Made by a program: the position numbers and the translations under genes. DNA of 64,000 nt from Arthrobacter alpinus (GTDB lineage: Bacteria > Actinomycetota > Actinomycetes > Actinomycetales > Micrococcaceae), in NCBI RefSeq assembly GCF_001294625.1, contig NZ_CP012677.1, forward strand, positions 2,542,001 to 2,606,000, written 5' to 3'. Of the stretch, positions 8,479-16,654 are shown one piece after another. Numbering within the stretch: position 1 is the stretch's first letter; each line of letters begins with the position of its first letter. A model generated the notes under the pieces. It saw only the letters and a list, made by a program, of their open reading frames with translations, was not told the origin of the DNA and made no database searches.

Positions 8479-11292
8479 TCACCGTATGGCCCGCCTTGGT
8501 CTTGCACGCATCAGGATTTTGCGGATCTCGTCGTACCAGAGCACAGCCGATCCGAGTGCCACGCAAGCGGCCCAGTGAGTGAGATCCATGGGTGCAGTTC
8601 CGAAAGCCACTTGAAGGATCGGGACTTGGACGACGAGGATTTGAAGCGCCACGCTGAGTGCTATGGCACCCCAGAGCCACTTATTCGCGAACAGCATCCG
8701 GAACGCGCTGGTCGTCTCCGAACGGGCATTCAACGCGTTGAACAGTTGGGCGAATACTAGGGTGGTAAAACCGGCCGTGCGTGCAACGGTGAGCGTGTCA
8801 TTGCCGTCGACGAGACCTCCTGGCAGGAAAAGATCGATGGTAAACAGTGTTGCCAGTGCCATTACCAAACCGACGGAGAGGATCCCGCCCCACATGCGCG
8901 CGTCGATCGTCCGGTCGGTCAGCTTGCGCGGTTTCCGCGCCATCACGTCGTCAACCTCCGGGTCGAGTCCCATCGCCAAGGCGGGAGTTGAGTCGGTGAT
9001 CAGATTGATCCACAGGATCTGAGTTGCGAGCAGCGGGAGGACGAGCGCATCGCCGCTGGCGTCGGTAAGGCCGATCACACCGGCGAAAATAACGCCCAAA
9101 AATACTGTAAGCACCTCGCCGAGATTCGATGACAGCAGGTAGCGGAGAAATTTCTTGATGTTCTCGAAGATCACCCGTCCTTGACGAACCGCCGCGACGA
9201 TGGTGGCAAAGTTGTCGTCGGCGAGGATCATGCGCGCGGCCCCTTTGGTGACTTCGGTTCCGGTGATGCCCATCGCGACGCCAATGTCCGCGGACTTGAT
9301 TGCGGGGGCGTCGTTAACACCGTCACCGGTCATCGACACGATTTGCTGGTCGGCCTGCAGCGCGTCGACGAGGCGAAGCTTGTGCTGGGGCGACACCCGG
9401 GCATAGACAGATACTTCGCGTGTGAGATTGCGTAGTTCGCGGTCGTTGAGAGTGTCGAGTTCGGCTCCGGTCACCGCCCGTGCCGCCGTCTCGATAATTC
9501 CGAGTTCGGCTGCAATCCTTGCCGCAGTCGTTGGATGGTCGCCGGTGATCATGATGACGCGAATGCCCGCGCGGTGCGCTTCGGAGATCGCCTTGGCGGC
9601 TTCAGGTCTGGGCGGATCGACGATTCCGACTAAACCAGCGTAGACGAGGTCCTGTTCGAACGACGGGTCAACCGCGTTTGCTAAGGCTGCGGTGTCGAGC
9701 ACCCGGTAGGCAACGCCAAGGGTGCGGAACGCCTGCGCCGACAGTGCCTCAACGTCCTCGAGCGCTTCCTGCCGGAGAGTTTCGGTCAGAGGGACTGTTG
9801 TACCACCCACGTGAAGCTGGGTGCAGCTGCCCAGGAGCACATCGGGGGCGCCCTTGCTAAACAGCAGAAGAGCCCCGTCGGCCTTGTCCTGATGCACTGT
9901 CGACATCAGCTTCCGCTCCGAGGTGAATGGAATCTCTGCCCGCCGTTCGAAACGGATCATCCGCTCCATGGTGCCCTCAAGTTTGCGGGCCGCCACAAGG
10001 AACGCGGCCTCGGTTGGATCGCCCTGAATGTGCCATTCGCCGTTGTCTTCGGAGAGCTGGGCATTGTTTGCAAGGGATCCTGCGCCGAGCACCAGCTGCA
10101 CCTCGGCGCGCAGGTCGCCGGATAGCTCCTCACCAAGGCTGAGCACCGAACCACGGGGCCTGTATCCGGCACCGGTGAGGCAAGCCCGCCCGGACGCGGT
10201 GACCACGCGTTGAATTGTCATCTCATTGCGCGTCAATGTCCCTGTCTTGTCGGTGCAGATCACCGACGCCGAGCCGAGCGCCTCAACGGAGCTGAGCTTT
10301 TTCACCACCGCGTTGCGCTTTGCCATGCGCTGAACACCAATCGCGAGTATTACCGACAGTAGTGCGGGGAGCCCCTCTGGCACTGCAGCCACAGCGAGGG
10401 AGACTCCGAGCAGCAATACGCCAACGAAATCGCTCGGAGCCGTGATGCCCTCCACCAGAACGACGGTGATCATAACCACCAGAGCGATTATCACGACGAT
10501 GATGCCGAGCAACTTGCCGATGCGATTGATCTCGACTTGCAGTGGCGTTGGTTCTTCAGCGGTTGAATCAACCATTCCGGCGATCGCCCCGACCTCCGTC
10601 GACATCCCGACCGCCGTAACAGCCGCCCGTCCAACGCCCTGGGCGACGGAAGTGCCCTTGTAGACCATGTTCACCCGATCACCGAGCGATGGCGACCCAG
10701 CCAGGGTTGCCGGGTCCTTGGATACCGCTTCACTTTCTCCCGTCAGGGAGGCCTCTTGGATATGCAAAGAACTCGCCGTCAGTATCCGGGCATCGGCGCC
10801 GACGGCGTCTCCTTCCCCGAGGACAAGCACATCGCCTCGCACCAGATCTGCGGACGGAACGGTCCTGAGCTCACCGTCCCGCCAAACCGTTGATGTTGCG
10901 GCAGTCATCCTACTCAGCGCGGCCACGGCATCTTCGGCCTTCGCTTCCTGTGTGTAACCAAGGATTGCGTTGAGAACGATGATCGTGGCGATCACGACGG
11001 CGTCGACGGGCACACCCTGGGCACCTTCCACGACCCACACGACCAGCGAGATCGCGACTGCTGCGAGCAGCAAATAAATCAACGCGTCTTGAAACTGTGC
11101 TATGACTTTCCGCCAGGCTGGCACCGGGGCCTTGCCGCGCAAGTCGTTGGGACCGTCCGCTAGGAGCCTCCGGGCAGCTTCTTCCTCCGAAAGTCCTGTC
11201 CCCGGGTCCACACCCACCCGCGCCGCCACCGCATCAGCGTCTAGAAGGAACGCATCATCCGGTGGCATGGGCACCGCGACCACGTCTGGCAT
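8479..11292 (-). CDS. P2A-type cation-transporting ATPase (Ca2+/Mn2+ type)
   Basis: A 937-residue P-type ATPase that couples ATP hydrolysis to cation export across the cytoplasmic membrane. All hallmarks are present: TGES near residue 182, PEGLPA in the M4 helix, phosphorylation motif DKTGTLT near 346, MITGDHP, and GDGVNDAP near 655. PEGLPA in M4 and NLITD in M6 place it with the SERCA/PMR1-like P2A group; the C-terminal membrane region is complete. ATG 11292 is chosen because AAGGAG sits just upstream; ATG 11307 is five codons earlier. It is island cargo, 55 bp from IS copy 1, and the largest intact cargo gene. Confidence 0.92.
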   Translation of the reverse strand: MPDVVAVPMPPDDAFLLDADAVAARVGVDPGTGLSEEEAARRLLADGPNDLRGKAPVPAWRKVIAQFQDALIYLLLAAVAISLVVWVVEGAQGVPVDAVVIATIIVLNAILGYTQEAKAEDAVAALSRMTAATSTVWRDGELRTVPSADLVRGDVLVLGEGDAVGADARILTASSLHIQEASLTGESEAVSKDPATLAGSPSLGDRVNMVYKGTSVAQGVGRAAVTAVGMSTEVGAIAGMVDSTAEEPTPLQVEINRIGKLLGIIVVIIALVVMITVVLVEGITAPSDFVGVLLLGVSLAVAAVPEGLPALLSVILAIGVQRMAKRNAVVKKLSSVEALGSASVICTDKTGTLTRNEMTIQRVVTASGRACLTGAGYRPRGSVLSLGEELSGDLRAEVQLVLGAGSLANNAQLSEDNGEWHIQGDPTEAAFLVAARKLEGTMERMIRFERRAEIPFTSERKLMSTVHQDKADGALLLFSKGAPDVLLGSCTQLHVGGTTVPLTETLRQEALEDVEALSAQAFRTLGVAYRVLDTAALANAVDPSFEQDLVYAGLVGIVDPPRPEAAKAISEAHRAGIRVIMITGDHPTTAARIAAELGIIETAARAVTGAELDTLNDRELRNLTREVSVYARVSPQHKLRLVDALQADQQIVSMTGDGVNDAPAIKSADIGVAMGITGTEVTKGAARMILADDNFATIVAAVRQGRVIFENIKKFLRYLLSSNLGEVLTVFLGVIFAGVIGLTDASGDALVLPLLATQILWINLITDSTPALAMGLDPEVDDVMARKPRKLTDRTIDARMWGGILSVGLVMALATLFTIDLFLPGGLVDGNDTLTVARTAGFTTLVFAQLFNALNARSETTSAFRMLFANKWLWGAIALSVALQILVVQVPILQVAFGTAPMDLTHWAACVALGSAVLWYDEIRKILMRARPRRAIR

Positions 11293-11495
11293 TCCATCTC
11301 CTTGCATCCTGAAGCGTTGTCTTTGCCTATCGGCGAGGCAACAAGAATTCGAGCGTATGCCCCGCCCGCAGCACCACAGTATCCGCTTCCCCCACCGGCA
11401 GCGTTGTGTTCTCTTTCGGAGCCGGTCAGCGCAGTAACGTGGTGGCTTGTTTGGCTGTGCGGAAAAGTTTCGGATTGCGCACGCGCCGACTTGAA

Positions 11496-11702
11496 TCAGG
11501 ACCTCTGATACCAGAGCCTTGCAAGGGATCCGGCCACCAGGCCCAGGCCCGCGCCCAAGGCGATGCCGACAGCTATGCCCGGTGCGCCAGCGGCGACAAC
11601 ACCGACGGCGATTCCAGCCCCAGCCCCAAAGCTGAGACCAATGCCAGGCAGTGTATCAATGAATTGCCGGTCAACTTGATGCCTATCCCCGTGATTCGTC
11701 AT
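11496..11702 (-). CDS. Small glycine-zipper membrane protein
   Basis: A 68-residue peptide with a polar N-terminus (about 15 residues) followed by a Gly/Ala-rich hydrophobic segment with repeated small-residue spacing (GAGAGIAVGVVAAGAPGIAVG), typical of glycine-zipper membrane proteins, and a short basic tail. Function unknown. It is transcribed toward the P-type ATPase gene about 200 bp downstream, so cotranscription is possible. No strong ribosome-binding site is visible. Confidence 0.5.
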   Translation of the reverse strand: MTNHGDRHQVDRQFIDTLPGIGLSFGAGAGIAVGVVAAGAPGIAVGIALGAGLGLVAGSLARLWYQRS

Positions 11703-11835
11703 GAGCCGATCCTATCCCGCGGCCATTGCTTGAAGCAGAGCCACAGGTCCTGCTGTATCCGAAGCCACTCAAGACGGCGGATGCCTCGATGCCCTGCCAA
11801 TCGATTGGAGAACCGATACCGGCTACCGCTTTGAC

Positions 11836-12455
11836 ATGCTCTACCAGATGCCCTGCAAGGCTGACATCTGGGGCGCCGCCAACAACGGCAGCATCGAAAG
11901 AGCGTCCGACGGCGAGCAGTTAGCATTTCTGCAACTCGCCACACACGAAGGATCGGTGCGTGTCGCCAAAAAGTTCCGGTGGTCGTGCTGTCCGGTATTT
12001 CAAGCAATGGCGGGCTGAGCGCGATAGTTCTGGTTCGAAGATCGCCGCCACCCTGCCGGCCATTACGGAGCAGGCCCTGCTTCTGGCGGGGGACGGTGTG
12101 GGAAGAAGCCGCCCGCACCGCAGCGGTCGAGCACACGGTCCTCCAACACGTGTGGAGGGAAGAGAAGGCGCACAAGGACCGTGAAATCATTGAGCTCGCC
12201 ACCGACCTCGACGATGCCGCAGGAATTCATGCGGAAGTGATGCTGGAGCTGCAGGTGCACATTGATGAGGCTAACCAGGGTGCCCGTGGCAACGCAGCAG
12301 AAGCTGCTGAGGCTCGCGAACAAGTCGTCCTCGATACGCGCCAACACGCCGAGTCGACGGTCGAGTTGAAAAGCCTGCTCGCTGAGGCCCGCGCCACGAT
12401 CACGACCTTGCAGCGAACCCAGGACGCGCTCTTCGCCTGCCTCCCATTCCAGTAG
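11836..12455 (+). pseudogene. KfrA-like plasmid DNA-binding protein, frameshifted
   Basis: Joining three frames gives a continuous KfrA-type protein: an N-terminal part (CKADIWGAANN ... THEGSVRVAK), then SSGGRAVRYFKQWRAER typical of the KfrA DNA-binding domain, then LPAITEQALLLA, and a long alpha-helical coiled-coil region rich in Glu/Ala ending LFACLPFQ at TAG 12455. Each frame change fits one extra base in a homopolymer: an A run near 11967 and a G run near 12088. KfrA proteins are plasmid-encoded alpha-helical DNA-binding proteins. The frameshifts may be genuine decay or sequencing errors; the family call is by motif recognition. Confidence 0.6.
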
Positions 12456-12720
12456 AAGCCGTGCCGGAACCGAAGAGAGCGGGGTCGCGGAGGCCCCGAA
12501 TATGGTTGGCAGTTTGGTTAGCTACGTCTGGAAAGACATTGGTTCGCCAGCGCACGCCTCATCAGGTGAAGGGCACTGATCGAGTGCCTTGATGAGAACT
12601 TGGGTGGAAGGGACCCATCGGACCAGTGATTCTAAATGGTCTAGCCCAGTTGCGCCGCGATTTCTTTTAGCTGCTGAATTTATGGTGCAGGACACTGGAC
12701 TGCCGTCGTGTCCTGCTGTT

Positions 12721-13899
12721 TCACAGCTCGCGTGGAGTGGTTTCGCTCTCAGCTGTGTCGGGGAGCGGTGCCAGTGCGATGCTGGGATCGACTTCGGGTT
12801 TGGTCCTCCAGGGTCGTTGGCTGTGGAACTCTAGAAGCTGGGCGCCCAGACCAAAGAAAACCATCGCAAGCCACACCACAATGTTCAGCCACGGGATATG
12901 CAGGGCAGTGATCAGGATCAGACCACCCACGAACGACTTCACTACCGGGTGCTGATCACCACGGAACAGGAGCCGCCCAATATAGAACGCTCCGTAGACG
13001 AACGTCGCGAGCGTCAGCGCAATCCAGACGAGGAAGCCAGCCAGTGCCAGGGGGGCGCCGATGATCGTTACCAGAAGGACTAACAGTGCCACAGGGACGG
13101 CGATGGATGCCAGGAACCCGACTAGTAGCGCTTTCCAGGGTGAGGGCATGAGGTGATAAGTGACCTGCCGTAGCCAACGTGGGAAGAGGAGGCCGGCAAA
13201 GAGGGTCACCAGGCTTAGTGCGACGAGAGCGTAGAGCAACCCGAGTAACCAGGCGATGAACGCGGCGCCAGGTGAACGGTCTTCGCTTGTTGATTGCGGT
13301 GGGTCGACGCGTTTCACTGCACCGTCGACCGCGCCCTGCGCGATTTGCCCTTCGGTGTCGCTGTAGTAGGTGAGGTTCCCGCCGACCGATCCGTCGATGC
13401 TGAGGCGATCGACGCTGACCAGCAGATCTCGGCCGACGTCGCCGGCGATCTTGAGATCACTGGCAGCCCCAACCAAGTCGTTGCCGAGCTTTCCGGTTTC
13501 GGTGATGATGATGCTGCCAGCGAAGATGGTTGCACTGCGCGAGACGTCGCCGCTGATCGTGACGTTCTGGCCGGCAAGCCGGATGTTGCCGCCAACAGTA
13601 CCTGTGATTTTGATCGTTTGTGCCGCCGCGATCACGTCGCCGGTGACGTTGCCGCTGATCGTGACGTCCTGCCCGGAGGCATACACATCCCCGTTGACCA
13701 CACCCGAGACGTCGACGAGTAGATCGCTGTAGAACTGAGGGCCTTCGCTATCGCTGGTCACGGCAGGGGCAGGTGCCGGTGCCGGGGAAGGGGTAGGTGT
13801 CGGGGCGGCGACAGCAGTGTCCATCCCGGCGAAGAAGGCCAGGAAGCCGAGCAATAAGACGGCGCCGATAGACTGATAAGTGGGGGAGAGAACTCTCAT
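12721..13899 (-). CDS. Polymer-forming (bactofilin-like) membrane protein
   Basis: A 392-residue protein. It has an N-terminal signal sequence (GAVLLLGFLAFFAG ... AVAA), a Pro/Ala linker, then about 150 residues of regularly spaced beta-helix-like repeats (VSGVVNGDVYASG, ITGTVGGNIRLAG, IAGDVGRDLL) as in polymer-forming cytoskeletal proteins. The C-terminal half carries about four hydrophobic transmembrane segments. It may scaffold or shape envelope structures. ATG 13899 is chosen because GGAAGGA lies 8 nt upstream; the frame is open 20 codons further. It is island cargo with no close partner. Confidence 0.75.
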   Translation of the reverse strand: MRVLSPTYQSIGAVLLLGFLAFFAGMDTAVAAPTPTPSPAPAPAPAVTSDSEGPQFYSDLLVDVSGVVNGDVYASGQDVTISGNVTGDVIAAAQTIKITGTVGGNIRLAGQNVTISGDVSRSATIFAGSIIITETGKLGNDLVGAASDLKIAGDVGRDLLVSVDRLSIDGSVGGNLTYYSDTEGQIAQGAVDGAVKRVDPPQSTSEDRSPGAAFIAWLLGLLYALVALSLVTLFAGLLFPRWLRQVTYHLMPSPWKALLVGFLASIAVPVALLVLLVTIIGAPLALAGFLVWIALTLATFVYGAFYIGRLLFRGDQHPVVKSFVGGLILITALHIPWLNIVVWLAMVFFGLGAQLLEFHSQRPWRTKPEVDPSIALAPLPDTAESETTPREL

Positions 13900-14407
13900 G
13901 TCGGTATCCTTCCAAGCCTGGATGACACATCTTCGAGGTGGCGTCCACACTAAATCCACGCGGTGGAAATGTATGTCACTAAGTAATGACGGCCTGTCGG
14001 GACGAACTCAGGCTCAGCCTATCCAGAGGCATTGACATCAGGCAAGAGGGCGGGCGTTGATCGTGTTGCCCCAACGAGCGGCTCGTTGCTCGGACGGGTG
14101 ATCTAGGCCGCGGGCACTCGTCGGCGAAAGAGTGTCCAGAGGGGCCTCTCTGGATGGGGTGTATGACGGATCCATCGGTATCACAGCGGTGTCGGGGGCC
14201 GAGGCCGCTGAACAGTGCATGGCGGTTGAGGGATATCACATCTGTGATGTCCCCAAGTGGAACCCTTTGCGAACGACCCAACCTGTGCGTCATGGTGCCG
14301 GGGCGATATCGGCCACGACCCGCCCTGTCGTGTGGGAAAGGATTCGTTCGTGTTGCGCCTCCTGACGACACGTCCAGGGCAGTACTCTGCGCTAAAGCGA
14401 GCACGGC
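13900..14407. other. Divergent intergenic region with operator-like palindrome
   Basis: About 500 bp between the minus-strand polymer-forming protein and the plus-strand membrane protein. No convincing gene was found; the open frames on both strands have no recognisable content. It contains a near-perfect palindrome at 14232-14251 (arms GATATCACA and TGTGATGTC, 8 of 9 pairs), the size of a dimeric regulator site. Confidence 0.45.
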
Positions 14408-14788
14408 ATGCAACGAAACATTCGGACGAGAATCGCGATGAGAGCCCTGATTGTCGTGGTCCTTTTTAACGCCGTTTCGGCCGTGGGAGGAAGCATCGCC
14501 ATGTTGTTCACGAACGGACTTGGCATGCCGACGTCGTCCCTCACGAACAGCCCGTTCACGTCCTTCTTTCTCCCAGCGCTGATCCTGCTTGTCGTCGTCG
14601 GCGGCACGCAGGCTCTCGCGGCCGGGCTGCTTCTGGGGTACCGAGAATCTTCCCTGCTCTGGACTGCTTTCGCAGGGTTTGCAATGATTATTTGGATCCT
14701 GAAAGAGACCGTGATTATTCGTTTCTGCTCAGGTGACGGTGAGCTGGGTGTACATTCCAGCGCCGTAGTGGCCAGGGAGATTGCATAG
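14408..14788 (+). pseudogene. Small multi-TM membrane protein, apparently truncated
   Basis: A 126-codon frame with three hydrophobic segments (RALIVVVLFNAVSAVGG, FLPALILLVVVGG, LLWTAFAGFAMIIWILKE) typical of a short actinobacterial four-helix membrane protein. From about base 14725 the frame runs antisense through the 3' end of the convergent cupredoxin gene and the sequence becomes polar (FCSGDGELGVHSS), so the last helix seems to be lost at a junction. ATG 14408 or ATG 14438 may be the start. The truncation is inferred from the expected fourth helix. Confidence 0.45.
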
Positions 14789-15247
14789 CAACTCGTACCG
14801 GCGCGGCGCAAGGGTGATGCTCACCCAGCCTGAGCCTCCGGGCAGAATTCCCTGGCCTGCGCCTTCTGCGCAGGTGTTGGAGGCCTCCCCGAGGCTGCCC
14901 GTTTCGTCGAGCTTCCCGTCGCCGCCGATCGGGCGTGTGCCCACAATTTGAGGTTCGGGAAGGGGAAGAACGACCATTTCGTGGGTGATGCTTCCTCGGC
15001 TCGTGACGAGGAAGGACACACTCCCGTGTGGAACAGTTGCTTGGTCTGCTTGCAAGCGCATGACGCCGCCTGACATCGGTCCGCCACCGGTCATTGGTCC
15101 ACCGCCGCCGCCCATCATGGGTCCGTCCATGTTCGTCAGGTTGATGTTCACTACCGTTCCAGAAAGAGTTGGCACCGTGCATGTCCCTACTGGTGGTCCT
15201 GGACCGCCCGCGGTGAACCCGCCTCGCAGCACACCTATCGTCACTAG
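14729..15247 (-). pseudogene. Cupredoxin (sulfocyanin/plastocyanin-like copper protein), 5' end removed by IS
   Basis: About 170 residues of a type-1 copper protein. The C-terminal copper site is intact: CNLPGHYGAGM supplies Cys, His and Met ligands, and ITHEMVVLPL supplies the first His. The region GSLGEASNTCAEGAGQGI is typical of this secreted family. The coding region is interrupted at 15247, the exact edge of IS copy 2; the upstream part with signal peptide is gone, and the frame merely continues antisense through the IS. The gene is probably not exported and non-functional. Confidence 0.75.
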
Positions 15248-16545
15248 GGGACTGCCAGTTTTTAACACGGGGTTATGGTGCTTTGTTGGGGTTGAGGGTG
15301 TAGTTCCATTCGCCGTGGAATTCGTGTCGGGTGATGGGCAGGGCTGCCATGGCGGTGTCGGCGATTCTAATCCCGGTCGGGTAGCTGTTGTCGTCGAGTT
15401 CGGCATGGACTTTCAGCCCGGTTTTGGTGGTTGTGGCACCGATGAGGTCGATGATGACCTGGTGGCTGGTCAGGGGGCGCCCGCGCCAATTCATGGAGAT
15501 ATGGCTGAAGAGCCTGTGCTCGATCTTGTTCCACTTGCTGGTTCCGGGCGGGAGGTGGCAGACGGTGATCGTCAAACCGGTTTCAGCTGCGAGGGTGGCC
15601 AATTCGGCTTTCCAAGCGCGCAGGCGGTATCCGTTGGAGCCGCCGCCGTCGGCGCAGACCAGCAGTCTCTTCGCACCGGGGTAGGCATTATTGCCGATCT
15701 GGGTATACCAGCGGCGGATGGTCTCGACCGTGAACGCCGCAGTGTCGTGGTCCGTGCCGACCGAGACCCAACCGTCATTGGCGGTGACGTCGTACACCCC
15801 GTACGGGTTGGCCTTGCCCAGCTTGGGGTCGGGGAAGTCGTGCACATTCACCCTGACAGGGTCCCCGGCAGGCCGCCATTGCGCCCCGCCGTTCTTGTAG
15901 AGGCCAACGAGTTCCTTCTTCTTGGTGTCCACGCTGATCACTGGCTGCCCGGCGGCCATGTGCTGTGCACTTTGGTCGTTGAGGTAGGCGAACTGGGCAG
16001 CGCGGTCCTCATGAGTGGCACCCTCCACCTGTTTCGCATTGCCCTGCAGGGAGAACCCCAGCTCATGGAGCAGGTTTGCCACCGTCCACGCCGAGACCTG
16101 GTGCCCGGAATCGCTCAGCACCCGGGCCAGGGTGCGCGTGGATTTCGTCGTCCACCGCAACGCCGACATCGGATCCCCGCGCTCTTCGGGCTCGACCAAG
16201 GCCAGCAGGGCATCCCCCAACCCGGGGTCAACGTCCGTTTGCAGCTTCCGACCGGCACCGGGCTAGCGGACCCGCACCGAGGGATCAACTCCAGACTCCA
16301 ATTCGGCCACACCACGGGAGACCGTGGTCGGGCTGGCACCGGCCGCCCGGGCCACCAGCTTGATCCCGCCATGACCCAACACCCGGGCTTCAGCCCCCAG
16401 CAACAGGCGGCGCTGACGCTCATCCAAATGCGGCAACAACGAATCAAACTTCGCCCGCAAACTACCCTCAACCTCCACGCCAATCGCCATAACACAACGA
16501 TACGGCCCAACAACACGAAACACCGGCTAATTTACTGGCAAACCC
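15248..16545 (-). mobile_element. ISAzo13-family insertion sequence, copy 2 (inverted)
   Basis: The same 1298-bp length as copy 1 and in opposite orientation, with the same terminal repeats. Two substitutions relative to copy 1 were noted: CAG to TAG at codon 76 of the transposase (16263-16265) and a Ser-to-Ala change near 15869. Its inner edge truncates the cupredoxin gene; its outer edge abuts the orphaned 3' end of the split small gene. The inner flank (CTAG) and outer flank (TTAG) do not make a clear direct target duplication. Confidence 0.88.
15273..16490 (-). pseudogene. ISAzo13-family transposase with internal amber codon
   Basis: Same reading frame as the intact copy at 7181-8398, but codon 76 (16265-16263) is TAG instead of CAG. 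The stop falls just after the helix-turn-helix region, so the DDE catalytic core (Asp, Asp, Glu all retained) would need internal initiation. This copy probably depends on the transposase of copy 1. Confidence 0.88.
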
Positions 16546-16570
16546 TTAGGGCACCACCGTCATGGTCGAT
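16546..16570. repeat. 25-bp outer flank, inverted copy of 7101-7125
   Basis: Exact reverse complement of 7101-7125, lying directly outside IS copy 2. On the plus strand it is in frame with the orphan C-terminus (GTTVMVD). It can also be read on the minus strand ending in the same STMTVVP-stop peptide as the left flank. Confidence 0.9.
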
Positions 16571-16618
16571 GTTGCCCCCGATGTCAATGTTTGGGTAACC
16601 GTCTTCTCCACGGAGTGA
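16550..16618 (+). pseudogene. 3' part of the small gene split by the IS island
   Basis: A 22-codon in-frame tail reading GTTVMVDVAPDVNVWVTVFSTE, then TGA at 16616-16618. It lacks a start and directly follows IS copy 2. The composition (DVAPDVNVWVTVFS) fits the expected final beta strands of the protein whose 5' part is 6808-7100. A frame-perfect join is possible either after residue 97 (base 7100 to 16552) or after base 7116 to 16568, so the gene was probably continuous before the island inserted. It ends 36 bp from the convergent adnB stop. Confidence 0.6.
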
Positions 16619-16654
16619 GCCCGGGCCTGGACGAGCTCGAGCACCGCTGCGCCG

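Larger units (their letters stand above)
7126..16545. mobile_element. IS-bounded genomic island (composite-transposon-like)
   Basis: Two inverted ISAzo13-type copies flank 6.8 kb holding a P-type ATPase, a glycine-zipper peptide, a kfrA-like pseudogene, a polymer-forming membrane protein, and truncated membrane-protein and cupredoxin genes. The segment sits between the phosphotransferase and adnB, which are near neighbours in related genomes, and it splits one small gene whose halves remain on either side. No direct target repeat spans the whole island; instead the outer flanks carry a 25-bp inverted match. A plasmid-type gene inside suggests a plasmid source. Whether the unit still moves as a whole is not shown; one transposase is intact. 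Confidence 0.75.

Noticed and set aside
11699-12202. 167-codon minus-strand open frame
   Set aside because: Antisense to the KfrA-like region, Ser/Arg/Cys-rich, no recognisable content.
13979-14413. 144-codon minus-strand frame in the island's divergent gap
   Set aside because: Arg/Ser/Pro-rich shadow without ribosome-binding site or family; it covers the palindrome and probable promoters.
15248-15406. N-terminal 53 residues of the apparent long cupredoxin frame
   Set aside because: They are translated from IS sequence in antisense and do not resemble a signal peptide.
14985-16598. 537-codon plus-strand open frame covering IS copy 2
   Set aside because: It is antisense to the transposase; the same frame is open antisense in copy 1 (7043-8356). 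High-GC codon bias creates such mirror frames.
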